Shown: positions 52,030-61,671, counted from the first letter of the stretch. The stretch: DNA of 64,000 bases from Pseudobdellovibrionaceae bacterium (GCA_019637875.1 JAHBUW010000012.1:1-64000); one strand, 5' to 3'. The notes: generated from the sequence alone by a model not told the origin. Translations and numbers: made by a program.

Positions 52030-52058
52030 CAGACCGGCGCCTGGTCCCGTCGGTCTCA

Positions 52059-52886
<828 letters not shown>

Positions 52887-52889
52887 GAA

Positions 52890-53567
52890 CTAACTCCGTG
52901 ACGCGCGGTTCGCCGCGGTCCATTTGAGGGCTTCGCGAACGGCGGGGACGTGAATCTTCACGACCTCGTTCAGCGCCATGTCTCGTTGAATTTCGTAAGT
53001 GAGGGTGGGGACGCCGCGCTCAAGGCCCGCGTAGGTGCCGAGCGAGCCGGGTGTGGGATAGCCGATGTCATCGTCGATCTTGTAGCCCGTGATTTTCGCG
53101 AGCACTTCGGCTTCGCCGCGACAGTCACCGTTCGTGTTCAGCACGGGATTCCACGAGTGCAGCGAGATGATGAGATCGGGTTTCACGTTTTCAAGATAGC
53201 GCATGATCGCCTGGTTCTCGGGTTCGCTGCCGGCGGCTTTGCCGGGAGAGTAGCGGGGCGCGCGCGCGACGTCGGTCCAATCCTTCGTCGGCATGTTGCG
53301 GTTCAGGTCGACGCCGTTCCCGTTGGTGCGGGCCTTGTCGAGAAGACCATCCAGATTCACTGCGGGCACGAGGGTCACGCGGACGTTCGCGGTGAAGCTC
53401 TCCAGGAAAGATCCCAGCAGTCCGTGGGCGGCCGCGATGCCTTCGGGTTCGTCGCCGTGAATGCCGCCCAAAAGCAGGACGCGGGCGCCTTTCGTTCCGA
53501 AGTCGAAAGCGGGAATGGGGCAGGCGCGCGCGGTTTCACCGAAAATCCAGGTTTTTTGCAGGCTCAT
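52890..53567 (-). CDS. MpaA-like M14 zinc peptidase (murein peptide amidase type)
   Basis: About 225 residues (frame open to 53585). LLGGIHGDEPEGI gives the first zinc histidine and glutamate, NLDG and VDLNRNMP the substrate-binding Asn-Arg, SLHSW the second zinc histidine and TYEIQRD the catalytic glutamate. This is the M14/AstE-AspA fold. In context (dapD directly behind, murI next) the best guess is MpaA, which cuts gamma-D-Glu-meso-DAP in recycled wall peptides; succinylglutamate desuccinylase is the alternative. No signal peptide, so cytoplasmic. The start is uncertain because neither candidate has a clear ribosome-binding site. Confidence 0.8.
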   Translation of the reverse strand: MSLQKTWIFGETARACPIPAFDFGTKGARVLLLGGIHGDEPEGIAAAHGLLGSFLESFTANVRVTLVPAVNLDGLLDKARTNGNGVDLNRNMPTKDWTDVARAPRYSPGKAAGSEPENQAIMRYLENVKPDLIISLHSWNPVLNTNGDCRGEAEVLAKITGYKIDDDIGYPTPGSLGTYAGLERGVPTLTYEIQRDMALNEVVKIHVPAVREALKWTAANRASRS

Positions 53568-53607
53568 GGGATCATGAACTAGCACAGCCGCTTTCGGATT
53601 GGCAGCC

Positions 53608-54432
53608 TCAAACCCAGGTTAGGGAATCGATTTTATGGGGCTGGAGCAAACGCTCGGCCTGCGCTTGGACCGCGGGGTTGAAATCCGTGGTGAGCAGGTG
53701 CACTTGCCCCCGCGATCCCGAACCCTTGCCGACGCACGGACGGATCGCCTCCGCGATGGCGGGGCCGGAGTGGATCAGTTCGACGCCCGCGCCCGCGGCT
53801 TTTTTGATCGAGGCTTCGAGGATCGGGTAGTGCGTGCAGCCGAGGATGAGCGTGTCGATGTTCTCGCGAAGCAGCGGCTGCACGTAGCGGTAGACGACGA
53901 GGTTCGTGATCGGATCGTCGACCCAACCTTCTTCGGCGAGCGGGACCAGCAGCGGGCAGGGGTTCGCGACGAGTTGCGCGTCGGGATCGAGCTCGCGCAG
54001 TTTTTTTCCGTAAGCGTCGCTGAGGACGGTCGCGCGCGTGGCCATCAGGCCGATGCGTTTGGTGTTCGTGCGCGCGAGCGCGAGCTTCGCGCCGGGTTCG
54101 ATGACGGTGAAAAGCGGCACGCCTTTCCAGTCGCGTTCGCGAACTTGGGTGCTCGCCGAATTGCACGCGACAACGAGGGCTTTCAGTTTCACGTGGGTAC
54201 CGAGGTACTCCATGATCTGCACCGCGTACTCGCGGATCGTCTCGGGAGATTTGCTGCCGTAGGGAAGGCGCGCGGTATCGCCGAGGTAAACGAAGTTCTC
54301 TTCGGGATAGGCTTCGATGAGCGATTTTAAAACCGTGAGTCCGCCGAGGCCCGAGTCGAAAACGCCGACGGCGGGAAAGTCTTTCGCGAAGGGAAGTGCG
54401 GCGGCGGGCGAGGTCGATCCGAGTGCGGACAT
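53608..54432 (-). CDS. murI: Glutamate racemase
   Basis: A 274-residue cytoplasmic enzyme that makes D-glutamate for peptidoglycan. Both catalytic cysteines are visible, in LVVACNSAST and ILGCTHYPIL, with VFDSGLGGLTVL at the start. ATG 54432 was chosen: GGAGAC stands just before it, and the longer frame runs through a terminator hairpin. The amidase gene starts about 40 bases after the stop, so murI, mpaA-like and dapD are probably one transcript in that order. Confidence 0.93.
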   Translation of the reverse strand: MSALGSTSPAAALPFAKDFPAVGVFDSGLGGLTVLKSLIEAYPEENFVYLGDTARLPYGSKSPETIREYAVQIMEYLGTHVKLKALVVACNSASTQVRERDWKGVPLFTVIEPGAKLALARTNTKRIGLMATRATVLSDAYGKKLRELDPDAQLVANPCPLLVPLAEEGWVDDPITNLVVYRYVQPLLRENIDTLILGCTHYPILEASIKKAAGAGVELIHSGPAIAEAIRPCVGKGSGSRGQVHLLTTDFNPAVQAQAERLLQPHKIDSLTWV

Positions 54433-54464
54433 CGTGAAGTCTCCTTCTTCGCCGCTGAAAAAAC

Positions 54465-54488
54465 AAAAGGCTGCAGGGGCAGCCTTTT
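54465..54488 (-). terminator. Rho-independent terminator upstream of murI
   Basis: 10-bp stem AAAAGGCTGC / GCAGCCTTTT with a 4-base loop; on the minus strand it is followed by GTTTTTTC. It lies about 185 bases after the GMP reductase-like gene and 33 bases before the murI start, so it ends that upstream transcript (or attenuates murI). Nothing else was seen in 54489-54672. Confidence 0.8.
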
Positions 54489-54672
54489 GAGAAAGAGTTC
54501 CGAAGAATTCTCTCGAAACCAACAACAACGGCTCGAGGGTCAAAACCTTAGAGCTAATTCAGGTTACGGCGGGGCCCTGGAGGGGTCAACGTCGTCGTCC
54601 AAAAATTTGGACAAGGTCACGTTAGGACGTTGGTCGAGGCGCGGTGTCGATGGCCGCCCGAATTTTAAGCGG

Positions 54673-55722
54673 TTAGCGGCCCAGACCGTGGGCCCGCGAT
54701 TCGGCCATGCCGCTCGGGCTCATCTCCATGAAGCGGGCATTTTTCGCGATCTCGGAAAGGGCGGTCGCGTTGAGGTATGACATCCCGCTTCTGATCCCGC
54801 CGGTCACCTCCAGCACGACGTCCCGGACGTGGCCTTTGATCGCGACCTGATGACTTTCGCCCTCGGGCGCCATGCCCTCCGGAACGCCGCCTCGCCAGCT
54901 GACCTGGGCCGCTTTGGAGGCCATGCCACGATATTGTTTCTTTCCGTTTTTGATCTCGCCGGGGGTTTCGAGCGTGCCCGAGAGCATGCTGCCGAGCATG
55001 ACCGAGCTTGCGCCCGCGGCGAAGGCTTTCACGATGTCGCCGCTCGTGCGCAGGCCTCCGTCGGCGATGATGGGGACTTGGTGTCGGTGACCGACCTCCG
55101 CGCAGAGCGCGATCGCCGTCAGCTGCGGGACGCCGCAACCGGTGATGATCCGGGTCGTGCACATCGAGCCGGGGCCGATCCCCACTTTGATGGCCGAGGC
55201 GCCGTACGCGATGAGCTCTTCGGTCGCCTCGGGCGTCGCGACGTTCCCGGCGATGATCTCGACGTCGGGGTTTTGGTCTTTGAGCGCTTTCATCGTGTCG
55301 AGCATGGCGACCGAGTGGCCGTGGGCGATGTCGATGGTCAGGATTTTCACGCCCGCTTGCAGAAGCAGCCGCGCACGCTCGCGGTCCTCTTCGTTCACGC
55401 CGATGGAGGCCGCGATGGTCGCGACGCCCGCGTCTTTGAGCGCTTCGACGAAGCCGACTTGCGCCGCGGGCGAGGCGAAACGGTGCAGGATGCCCAGGCC
55501 GCCCAAGCGGTCCATGGCGAGCGCCATCTCGGTTTCGGTGACGGTATCCATATTGGCCGAGATGAGGGGGATGTCGAACGCGTATTTTTTCGTGATCTGC
55601 GTGCGCAGCGAAGGGTCGCGGCGGCTGCGGACTTCGGACTTCGCGGGGGTCAGCAGCACGTCGTCGAACGTGAGTCCGCGTCCGCGGTTTTTAATGTCCG
55701 TCCACTTGAAGTTGAGTTCCAT
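54673..55722 (-). CDS. GMP reductase / CBS-less IMP dehydrogenase family protein
   Basis: A 349-residue (beta/alpha)8 barrel enzyme of purine interconversion. The N-terminal [11 protein letters not shown], the phosphate-binding [11 protein letters not shown], and the catalytic cysteine loop [15 protein letters not shown] are shared by IMP dehydrogenase and GMP reductase. The two CBS domains of normal IMPDH are absent and the length matches GMP reductase, so GuaC (GMP to IMP) is favoured. CBS-less GuaB paralogues also exist. ATG 55722 gives the family start MELNFKW; it overlaps the preceding membrane-protein gene by 32 bases. Confidence 0.85.
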   Translation of the reverse strand: MELNFKWTDIKNRGRGLTFDDVLLTPAKSEVRSRRDPSLRTQITKKYAFDIPLISANMDTVTETEMALAMDRLGGLGILHRFASPAAQVGFVEALKDAGVATIAASIGVNEEDRERARLLLQAGVKILTIDIAHGHSVAMLDTMKALKDQNPDVEIIAGNVATPEATEELIAYGASAIKVGIGPGSMCTTRIITGCGVPQLTAIALCAEVGHRHQVPIIADGGLRTSGDIVKAFAAGASSVMLGSMLSGTLETPGEIKNGKKQYRGMASKAAQVSWRGGVPEGMAPEGESHQVAIKGHVRDVVLEVTGGIRSGMSYLNATALSEIAKNARFMEMSPSGMAESRAHGLGR

Positions 55723-56434
55723 GCGCGCGCTCCCAGAGTTTGAGGAGCAGCCATTGAAGCAAAATGAAAAGCAGGACGTCAACGCCCGTGAGCCCGATGG
55801 CCGTGAGCGGAGAATCGAAGTACGAGCGGCGCTCGTCGAGGCTCGTGAGCGTGAGCGGAAAGATCACCCAGAACAGAATCAAAAGTCCCAAGAGGCGTGG
55901 CCAGACGCGGTAGAAGACGCGGCGGCTTTCCTTCAGGGCGTCGCGCCGGCCCTTTTGGTACTCGGCATCGAAGCAGACCACCCACGGCAGGAAGGCGAGC
56001 TCAAAAAGCCGCACGATCCCGGGAACGATCAGGAGCAGACTCCACATCATGATGCTCCCGAAAGCGCGGAGCTGTTCGCGAATGAGGTCGCCGCCGTGAT
56101 CGCGGATGAAGCCGAGGGTCGTACGGTCGGTGGCGGGGGGCGGAAAGGGCCTTGCGCCGTCCGAGACGTCGCCCACGTGAAAGTGCGGCGACTCGGGCCG
56201 CTGGTGCCAGCCCGCGAGCACCATGAGCGTGGCCACGATGGGCGTGAGGAGCGAACTCACGAACGACAGCGCCGCGAGCGACCAAACGCGGGCCTGCACG
56301 CCCGTATCGCCCATCATCGCGGCATGGGTCGCCCGCAAGATCCATTGGTCAAAGATCTGCGTGACGATGAACCAAACGAAGAGCGCGACGCCCACACGTT
56401 TTAAGGTCAAAAAATAAGCGGCTCTTAAGGTCAT
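55691..56434 (-). CDS. Integral membrane protein of unknown function
   Basis: A 247-residue protein with about five hydrophobic segments (near residues 14-32, 48-72, 125-145, 182-200 and 212-232). Between the second and third lies a charged loop with DGARPFPPP. The segment [15 protein letters not shown] resembles those in membrane proteins of the DUF975/glycerophosphoryl type, but I cannot assign a family. Its 3' end overlaps the GMP reductase start, so the two are coupled. It is the last backbone gene before tRNA-Leu. Confidence 0.78.
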   Translation of the reverse strand: MTLRAAYFLTLKRVGVALFVWFIVTQIFDQWILRATHAAMMGDTGVQARVWSLAALSFVSSLLTPIVATLMVLAGWHQRPESPHFHVGDVSDGARPFPPPATDRTTLGFIRDHGGDLIREQLRAFGSIMMWSLLLIVPGIVRLFELAFLPWVVCFDAEYQKGRRDALKESRRVFYRVWPRLLGLLILFWVIFPLTLTSLDERRSYFDSPLTAIGLTGVDVLLFILLQWLLLKLWERAHGTQLQVDGH

Positions 56435-56515
56435 CGCCGTGGATTCTCGCGGGGGGCGGAATCCCTTGTCAACGCGGGCGTGAGGTGATTGAGTGGAGGA
56501 TCAGTCGACGCACCT

Positions 56516-56607
56516 GCCCCGGTGGCGAAATCGGTAGACGCAGCAGACTTAAAATCTGCAGCTTCGGTTAAACGGGCGTGCCGGTTCAAGTCCGGCCCGG
56601 GGCACCA
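56516..56607 (+). tRNA. tRNA-Leu (anticodon TAA)
   Basis: A 92-base class II tRNA with encoded CCA. The acceptor stem is GCCCCGG/CCGGGGC, anticodon stem GCAGA/TCTGC with loop CTTAAAA (anticodon TAA, reads UUA). It has a long variable arm (CAGCTTCGGTTAAACGGGC region) and T arm GCCGG-TTCAAGT-CCGGC. It marks the left edge of island 2. Confidence 0.97.
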
Positions 56608-56668
56608 AATGTCAAGCTCTGCGAACCAACATTTCTGGTTCGGTTTTCAAATAAAAGTCGATTCGCCC

Positions 56669-56800
56669 CTAAACCCCTAAAGGGGAAGAGCCAGCCCCTT
56701 TCAGGGCCAGCTCTCGCTCAAAATGTTCTTTATCCACGATCCAATGGATTTTCACCGTCTCAGTGCCCACTTCGACTTTATGGATGAACTTTTTAATCAT
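56669..56800 (-). pseudogene. C-terminal remnant of a second serine-type recombinase
   Basis: On the minus strand the frame reads MIKKFIHKVEVGTETVKIHW and then IVDKEHFERELALKGAGSSP before a TAG at 56669. This looks like the last part of a large serine recombinase, the same position as LIRRLVDSLVYTREG in the remnant at 18298-18896. Everything upstream is replaced by an IS3-family element whose end is at 56800, and no recombinase sequence continues beyond its far end. It lies 60 bases behind tRNA-Leu, where an island integrase would be expected. Confidence 0.6.
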
Positions 56801-56872
56801 TGAGCTGACCTGAGAAAATGCTGCCACTTTTAACTTTTATCTCCTAGCGTCAATAGACCAAGGGAGAGTCAG

Positions 56873-57136
56873 ATGAAGAAGCGGTTCACGGAAGAACAGA
56901 TCGTTAAAGCGATCAGCAGACTTCGCAACGGTACGCCAGTAAAAGAGCTCGGTCGCGAACTCGGAGTCACGACGACAACGCTCTATGCGTGGAAGAAAAA
57001 GTACAACGACATGTCGGTCAGCGAAGCCAAACGCCTTCGCGAGCTCGAACAGGAGAACGCAAGATTGAAGCGCTTGGTTGCCGATCAAGCACTCAACATT
57101 GAAGTCCTGAAGGACATAAACTCAAAAAAGTGGTGA
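56873..57136 (+). CDS. IS3-family transposase OrfA (helix-turn-helix)
   Basis: An 87-residue protein. The helix-turn-helix is in residues 8-45 (GTPVKELGRELGVTTTTLYA), followed by a leucine zipper (LRELEQENARLKRLVADQAL). Known role: binding the terminal repeats and pairing with OrfB. GGGAGAG is 5 bases before the ATG. Its 3' end overlaps orfB by 7 bases around AAAAAAGTGG, a classical slippery site for -1 frameshifting to an OrfAB fusion. Confidence 0.92.
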   Translation: MKKRFTEEQIVKAISRLRNGTPVKELGRELGVTTTTLYAWKKKYNDMSVSEAKRLRELEQENARLKRLVADQALNIEVLKDINSKKW

Positions 57137-57945
57137 GCCCAAGAGCACGCAAGGAAGCGGCCAGGTACGCAATCACCGAACACGATTTGTCGCAGCGGCA
57201 GATCTCACGGTTCTTGGGCATTGCTCGAACGACATTGAGTTATACGCATCGCCCGAAGAACGATGAGTCGATCGAGGCGCGCATGAAGCAGCTCGCATCG
57301 AAGCATCGTCGCTGGGGCCTCAGAACATTGCACAACCTCATGTGGCGCGAAGGTCTTGTCGCGAAAAGCAAATCGAAGTCCGAGCGAATTTACAAGAAGC
57401 TGAGACTTCAAATCAAAACGCGAAGGCGTCAGAAGCTTCCAAAGGTCGTGCGGGTTCCGTTTGAAAAGGCATCGCGTCCGAATGAGATCTGGTCGTTTGA
57501 TTTCATTCACGACTACTTCGAGACGAATCGTCGGCTGAAATGTCTCGCGATTGTCGATGATTGCTCAAAACGCTCGCCAGGACTCTTACCTGCGTACTCG
57601 ATCACGTCGAAAGATCTCACCGAGTTCTTCGACTCGCTACCAAATCTTCCGGTGAAGCTTCGATGCGACAACGGACCAGAAATGAGCTCTCGTGAATTTA
57701 TGGACTGGGCAATGAGGCGCAACATCGAGATAGAATTTATTGAACCAGGAAAACCGATCCAGAACGCGTTCATCGAATCGTTCAATTCTCGGTTCAGGCA
57801 CGAATGCCTCAATGGAGAATTGTTCTTTGATCTCGAAGACGCACGGAAGAAGATCGAACACTGGCGACGGATCTACAACGAGAAACGACCACACTCGTCT
57901 CTCGGAATGAAGACGCCGGAGGAATTTGAAGAAGAGTTTGAATGA
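57130..57945 (+). CDS. IS3-family transposase OrfB (DDE integrase domain)
   Basis: A 271-residue transposase with catalytic acids Asp in WSFDFIHDYF, Asp in LRCDNGPEMSS and Glu in NAFIESFNSRFRHE, and the final YNEKRPHSSLGMKTP block. An N-terminal HTH_21-like region precedes the integrase core. The frame is complete and overlaps orfA, so the element looks intact. It starts at GTG 57130 in the overlap; in practice it is likely translated by frameshift from orfA. Confidence 0.93.
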   Translation: MVSPRARKEAARYAITEHDLSQRQISRFLGIARTTLSYTHRPKNDESIEARMKQLASKHRRWGLRTLHNLMWREGLVAKSKSKSERIYKKLRLQIKTRRRQKLPKVVRVPFEKASRPNEIWSFDFIHDYFETNRRLKCLAIVDDCSKRSPGLLPAYSITSKDLTEFFDSLPNLPVKLRCDNGPEMSSREFMDWAMRRNIEIEFIEPGKPIQNAFIESFNSRFRHECLNGELFFDLEDARKKIEHWRRIYNEKRPHSSLGMKTPEEFEEEFE

Positions 57946-58007
57946 TAACCTGACGCTGGACGATAGAAGTAAAAAACGGACGGAAAATTCAGGTCAGCTC
58001 AACACTC

Positions 58008-59192
58008 CTAGCTCAGAAATATCTTTAGGGAACCAAAAAGTGCGCCCGCCAAGACCAACCATGCTGAATTGATCTTCCATCGGATCAAGATGACGGCACT
58101 AACCACACCAAGAGCAATGGTTGTTGTATCAACCAAAGCTGCTTTTCCAAGTAGAATGGTGACAGCACCCATAAGGCCAAGAGATGCCGCATTCACGCCA
58201 TCTAAAAATGCACCCGCCCACGTTGATTTTCTAATTGCCGGAATCAGTCGGCTCGAAATCGCCACAAAAAAGAAGGATGGGAGAAAAATGCCAAGTGTCG
58301 CGATGAACGCTCCGCTTACGCCAGAAAGAATGTAGCCGATGAAGGTTGCTGTGGTGAAGACGGGACCTGGAGTAAATTGACCCACTGCTGTTGCATCTAA
58401 AAGCTGACTTTGAGTGAGCCAGCCATATTTTTCAACCAGCGTGCCTTGCAAGAACGCAAGAAGAACATATCCACTGCCATAGAGCACTGAGCCAACTTTC
58501 AAGAAGAAAAGAAATAGTTTTCCATGGCTAAAAGGAACAAGCATTGGAACTGTCGCCAAAGCGCCGAGTGCCCATGCAGATCGGCGTGAAAATATGCTTA
58601 CAGCCAATAGGGCACCGATAGTTGGACCGCTTCCTCGCATTTGGACCTTCCGAATGAGAAGAGTCAGAAATCCAAAACCAAGCAAAATCAAAAGCTCCGA
58701 TTGTCCCAAGAGACTTGCACCCATAGCACAAACCCCTAAGACAGCTAAGAGCTTGGACTTCATTGTTTTACGCGCAAGATTCCAAATGGCTTGAGCAATG
58801 ATGGCTACAATGACGGGCTTCGTCCCATACAAGAGGCCCTGCACTTCCGGGAGCTTTCCGTAGATAGAATAAGCCCAAGCAACGACCATAACGATGGTCA
58901 TTGCGGGAAAAATGAAACACACACCAGCTACAATCAATCCCCAAAAGCCTGCGCGTTCTTGTCCAATGTGAATGGCCATCTCTGTAGAGTTCGGACCTGG
59001 AATCAAGTTCGTGGCTCCGATGAAATCCAAGAATTGATTTTCGGTGAGCCATTTGCGTTTTCGCACAACCTCTTCTTCCATCATAGCGATATGAGCCGCA
59101 GGGCCACCGAAGCCTATGGTTCCGAGTTTAAGAAAAAGAAGTGCGAGTTCTTTAAGGTTTTTTAAAAGATCCTCTTTTTTTAAATCGTGCAC
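58008..59192 (-). CDS. chrA: ChrA-family chromate transporter
   Basis: A 394-residue long-chain (two-domain) CHR transporter. Both halves start with the family motif: FLKLGTIGFGGPAAH at the N-terminus and VGSVLYGSGYVLLAFLQ in the second half. LIPGPNSTEMAIHIG and VGQFTPGPVFTTATFIGY are the paired P-G-P motifs. It exports chromate with or in exchange for protons or sulfate. It follows arsR by 10 bases on the minus strand, so an arsenic-sensing repressor may control it. The stop is 6 bases from the IS end; the protein still looks complete. Confidence 0.92.
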   Translation of the reverse strand: MHDLKKEDLLKNLKELALLFLKLGTIGFGGPAAHIAMMEEEVVRKRKWLTENQFLDFIGATNLIPGPNSTEMAIHIGQERAGFWGLIVAGVCFIFPAMTIVMVVAWAYSIYGKLPEVQGLLYGTKPVIVAIIAQAIWNLARKTMKSKLLAVLGVCAMGASLLGQSELLILLGFGFLTLLIRKVQMRGSGPTIGALLAVSIFSRRSAWALGALATVPMLVPFSHGKLFLFFLKVGSVLYGSGYVLLAFLQGTLVEKYGWLTQSQLLDATAVGQFTPGPVFTTATFIGYILSGVSGAFIATLGIFLPSFFFVAISSRLIPAIRKSTWAGAFLDGVNAASLGLMGAVTILLGKAALVDTTTIALGVVSAVILIRWKINSAWLVLAGALFGSLKIFLS

Positions 59193-59202
59193 GGGTCATC
59201 AC

Positions 59203-59538
59203 CTAACAGCAGTTATCTTGTCTGAGTTTACTTATTTTTTGCGACCAATCGCTAAGGTGTCGCTGATAGCGGTCAAATACTTTCCAGTCGATACAATATC
59301 GAGATCTTGGACCATCAACCGTGCCTTTAATGAGTCCTATTTCTTTAAGAGCCTTTAGGTGCTGACTCACGGTGGATTGTGCCAGAGGAAGGTCCAATAC
59401 CAGATCGCCGCAGATGCACTCCTTTTTTTCTGCAAGCAGGGTCAAAATCGCAATCCTTGCGGGATGCGCCAAAGCCTTGGACCATTCGGAAAGTTGGATG
59501 TCACGATTCGGAAAATCTTCTGTTCTTGCTAATGCCAT
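59203..59538 (-). CDS. arsR: ArsR-family metalloid-responsive repressor
   Basis: A 111-residue winged-helix repressor: [14 protein letters not shown] at the start of the domain, [12 protein letters not shown] with two cysteines two apart as in the ELCVCDL metal-binding box of ArsR, and [16 protein letters not shown] as the recognition helix. A Cys-Cys pair ends the protein (DNCC) and may supply a further ligand. It is divergent from acr3 and upstream of chrA. A palindrome between arsR and acr3 is the likely operator. Confidence 0.93.
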   Translation of the reverse strand: MALARTEDFPNRDIQLSEWSKALAHPARIAILTLLAEKKECICGDLVLDLPLAQSTVSQHLKALKEIGLIKGTVDGPRSRYCIDWKVFDRYQRHLSDWSQKISKLRQDNCC

Positions 59539-59542
59539 AAAT

Positions 59543-59569
59543 TAATCGTATATCGTAATCATACGATTA
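59543..59569. promoter_or_regulatory. Probable ArsR operator
   Basis: Perfect 9-bp inverted repeat TAATCGTAT (59543-59551) and ATACGATTA (59561-59569) with a 9-base spacer, in the 44-base gap between divergent arsR and acr3. It is placed to block both promoters, as expected for an ArsR-type site. Confidence 0.75.
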
Positions 59570-59582
59570 TCAAGGATCACTT

Positions 59583-60620
59583 ATGAATAGACTTTCTTTT
59601 TTGGATCGCTACCTAACCTTATGGATTTTTGCGGCTATGACTTTTGGCGTTCTGGTAGGACGCTTTGTGCCTTCGTTTTCATTAATGCTCGAACAGATGA
59701 GCGTTGGCTCTACCTCGATACCCATTGCGGTTGGATTGATCCTGATGATGTATCCTCCACTAGCAAAAGTGAAATATGAGGAGCTGCCAAAGGTTTTCTC
59801 TAACACGAAAGTGCTTATGCTTTCTCTTGTTCAGAATTGGCTCTTGGGACCAATTCTGATGTTCGCGTTGGCAGTGACATTTTTGAGGGACTACCCGGAA
59901 TACATGACAGGCCTTATTCTTATCGGAATAGCTCGATGTATTGCAATGGTCATCGTATGGAATGACCTAGCGGGTGGAAGCAGAGAATACTGCGCGGGAC
60001 TCGTGGCGCTCAATTCACTTTTTCAGATTTTTACTTTTCCTTTCCTGGCTTACTTCTTTCTAACTACGGTTCCCGGTTGGCTTGGAATTGCGGCTGTTGA
60101 GGTGAATATCACCATATGGGATGTTGCCGTAGCGGTTCTTATTTATCTGGGGATTCCGTTTTTGGCAGGATTTCTTACGAGAAGAGTTTTGATTGGAGCC
60201 AAGGGAAAAAATTGGTTTGAGCAGGAGTTCGTGCCGATAGTTTCCCCTCTCACGCTCGTGTTTTTGCTTTTCACGATTGTAGTCATGTTCTCCCTTAAGG
60301 GTGATCGCATTATCGAGCTTCCATTAGATGTTTTGAGAATCGCAGTTCCTTTACTGATCTATTTTGTGTTGATGTTTTTATTCTCCTTCTATATGAGCCG
60401 AAAAGCCGGGGCTGACTATGAAAAATCAGCGACACTTTCATTCACCGCTGCGTCTAATAACTTTGAACTAGCAATAGCGGTCGCAGTCGCAACATTTGGA
60501 ATCCACCACGGAGCTGCTTTTGCAGCGGTGATCGGTCCTCTTGTTGAAGTGCCTGTGCTTATTGGACTTGTTTCCGTTTCACTTTGGATTCGTAAAACTT
60601 ATTTTTTGAAGGTGGCTTAA
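59583..60620 (+). CDS. acr3: ACR3-family arsenite efflux permease
   Basis: A 345-residue, ten-helix inner-membrane transporter. Landmarks are [40 protein letters not shown] (the conserved cysteine essential in Acr3) and [17 protein letters not shown]. It expels arsenite produced by arsenate reduction. It begins directly behind the palindromic operator and is followed after 1 base by arsC, so the pair is co-regulated by ArsR. Confidence 0.94.
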   Translation: MNRLSFLDRYLTLWIFAAMTFGVLVGRFVPSFSLMLEQMSVGSTSIPIAVGLILMMYPPLAKVKYEELPKVFSNTKVLMLSLVQNWLLGPILMFALAVTFLRDYPEYMTGLILIGIARCIAMVIVWNDLAGGSREYCAGLVALNSLFQIFTFPFLAYFFLTTVPGWLGIAAVEVNITIWDVAVAVLIYLGIPFLAGFLTRRVLIGAKGKNWFEQEFVPIVSPLTLVFLLFTIVVMFSLKGDRIIELPLDVLRIAVPLLIYFVLMFLFSFYMSRKAGADYEKSATLSFTAASNNFELAIAVAVATFGIHHGAAFAAVIGPLVEVPVLIGLVSVSLWIRKTYFLKVA

Positions 60621-60621
60621 A

Positions 60622-61038
60622 ATGAAGATTCTATTTTTATGTGTAGCAAATTCTGCTCGCAGCCAGTTAGCTGAAGGTTTAGCAAAAGCATTATTTGGAA
60701 ATAACGTGCAGATCGAAAGTGCTGGTTCTGAGCCTTCAGGGAAGGTGCAGCCCTTGGCGGTTGAATCGCTCAAAGAAATTGGCATCGACATCACTCAAAA
60801 TTGGTCGAAATCTTACGATCAACTCTCACCGAAGTTTTTGGTGGATCTAGATTTTGTCATTACTCTCTGTGCGGAGGAAGTGTGTCCCGCGATGGTCTCT
60901 AAGGCGAAAAGAATCCACTGGCCAATAAAAGATCCAGCGAAGGCCCCAGAAAATGAAAAGGCCGAGGCCTTTAGAATTGCTAGGGATGAAATCAAAGAAA
61001 AATTGGAGTTATTCGGGCGAGAGCAGAACCTGCTTTGA
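60622..61038 (+). CDS. arsC: Arsenate reductase, low-molecular-weight phosphatase type
   Basis: A 138-residue thioredoxin-coupled arsenate reductase. The P-loop [13 protein letters not shown] holds the first catalytic cysteine (C7... in [11 protein letters not shown]), and [10 protein letters not shown] holds the other two cysteines of the relay. It reduces arsenate to arsenite, which the preceding Acr3 exports. Coupled to acr3 with a 1-base gap. It converges on the small peptide gene at 61040, with the two stops adjacent. Confidence 0.93.
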   Translation: MKILFLCVANSARSQLAEGLAKALFGNNVQIESAGSEPSGKVQPLAVESLKEIGIDITQNWSKSYDQLSPKFLVDLDFVITLCAEEVCPAMVSKAKRIHWPIKDPAKAPENEKAEAFRIARDEIKEKLELFGREQNLL

Positions 61039-61039
61039 T

Positions 61040-61225
61040 TTATTTTTGGAGATTTTTTTTCTGCACCGGAAGAAGCATCGGTTTTCCCCAGTTTGAGCTT
61101 TGGGCTTCCTTAAGAAGCCTAAGCTGTGCAATGCGAAGCTCTAAAATGACATTAGACAAACGACCACTCGCTACGGCAGTAATCGCTAATCCTAACGCTA
61201 TCGGAATCAATTTTTCGATGCCCAT
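61040..61225 (-). CDS. Small hydrophobic peptide with WGKPMLLPV motif (copy 2)
   Basis: A 61-residue peptide related to that at 31943-32119. Shared features are an N-terminal hydrophobic helix (LIPIALGLAITAVASGRL here), then (V/I)AQ-x-x-LLK-x-x-Q-x-S-x-WG(R/K)PMLLPV and a lysine-rich end. It overlaps the upstream helix-turn-helix gene by 19 bases, so it is translationally coupled to it. The family is unknown to me. Presence of two divergent but clearly related copies in different islands argues that it is a real gene under selection. Confidence 0.72.
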   Translation of the reverse strand: MGIEKLIPIALGLAITAVASGRLSNVILELRIAQLRLLKEAQSSNWGKPMLLPVQKKNLQK

Positions 61226-61497
61226 AGAATTTTCTTCCTTTCTCTTTCAGAAAGGCCAGAAACACAAAATTCCCGCCGTTTAAGATCTTGAAAGTAATTC
61301 TGGATCGCCACCGTCGTTTTTCCGTATTTCTCGGCCAGTTGTTTACGGGAATAGCCTTCGACCCACCGCAGTCGCGCCAGCTCCGCGAGATCAAGCCTTG
61401 GCTCCCGCCACTGGATCGGGTAGGTTTCTACCTTAACCAGTGGTTCTCCTATCCTCGGATGGCGGGCACCAAGAAAATCGGCGCAGCCGATTTTCAT
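61207..61497 (-). CDS. Small helix-turn-helix protein
   Basis: A 96-residue frame. The C-terminal half LAELARLRWVEGYSRKQLAE followed by KYGKTTVAIQNYFQDLKR is a plain helix-turn-helix of the homeodomain-like/resolvase type. The first 30 residues are less protein-like and come from GC-rich flanking DNA, so the true start is unclear; no other ATG, GTG or TTG lies closer to the domain. It directly precedes and overlaps the 61-residue peptide, copying the arrangement at 31943-32817. Confidence 0.6.
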   Translation of the reverse strand: MKIGCADFLGARHPRIGEPLVKVETYPIQWREPRLDLAELARLRWVEGYSRKQLAEKYGKTTVAIQNYFQDLKRREFCVSGLSERERKKILWASKN

Positions 61498-61671
61498 GTC
61501 CGTTGATCTGCTTCCGCGCGGGTGCGCGGTGATCGCGACGAACCCGCTCCACGGGTTCGCCGGCCCTTCGGGGCTGCTTCGTCTGCGGACCCGGCATGCC
61601 GTTGATACGCGCCATTATCTGCATTTTTCAGAGCTTTGCGAGGTCACCATTTCGAAATGTTTAGCTGTCGT
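61498..61671. other. GC-rich structured spacer
   Basis: 174 bases, GC-rich inside an AT-rich island, between higA and the helix-turn-helix gene. GAACCCG-CTCCA-CGGGTTC and GGCCCTTCGGGGC can form hairpins. No convincing gene on either strand. Compare the GC-rich structured stretch next to the first peptide gene (31669-31942). Confidence 0.45.

Larger units (their letters stand above)
56800..58002 (+). mobile_element. IS3-family insertion sequence with 14-bp inverted repeats
   Basis: A 1203-bp element bounded by TTGAGCTGACCTGA (56800-56813) and its inverted copy TCAGGTCAGCTCAA (57989-58002), with orfA and orfB inside. I see no matching direct repeat outside the ends, which suggests that the flanks were joined by later recombination. 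It is a different IS3 subgroup from the element at 18897-20096. Confidence 0.9.
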
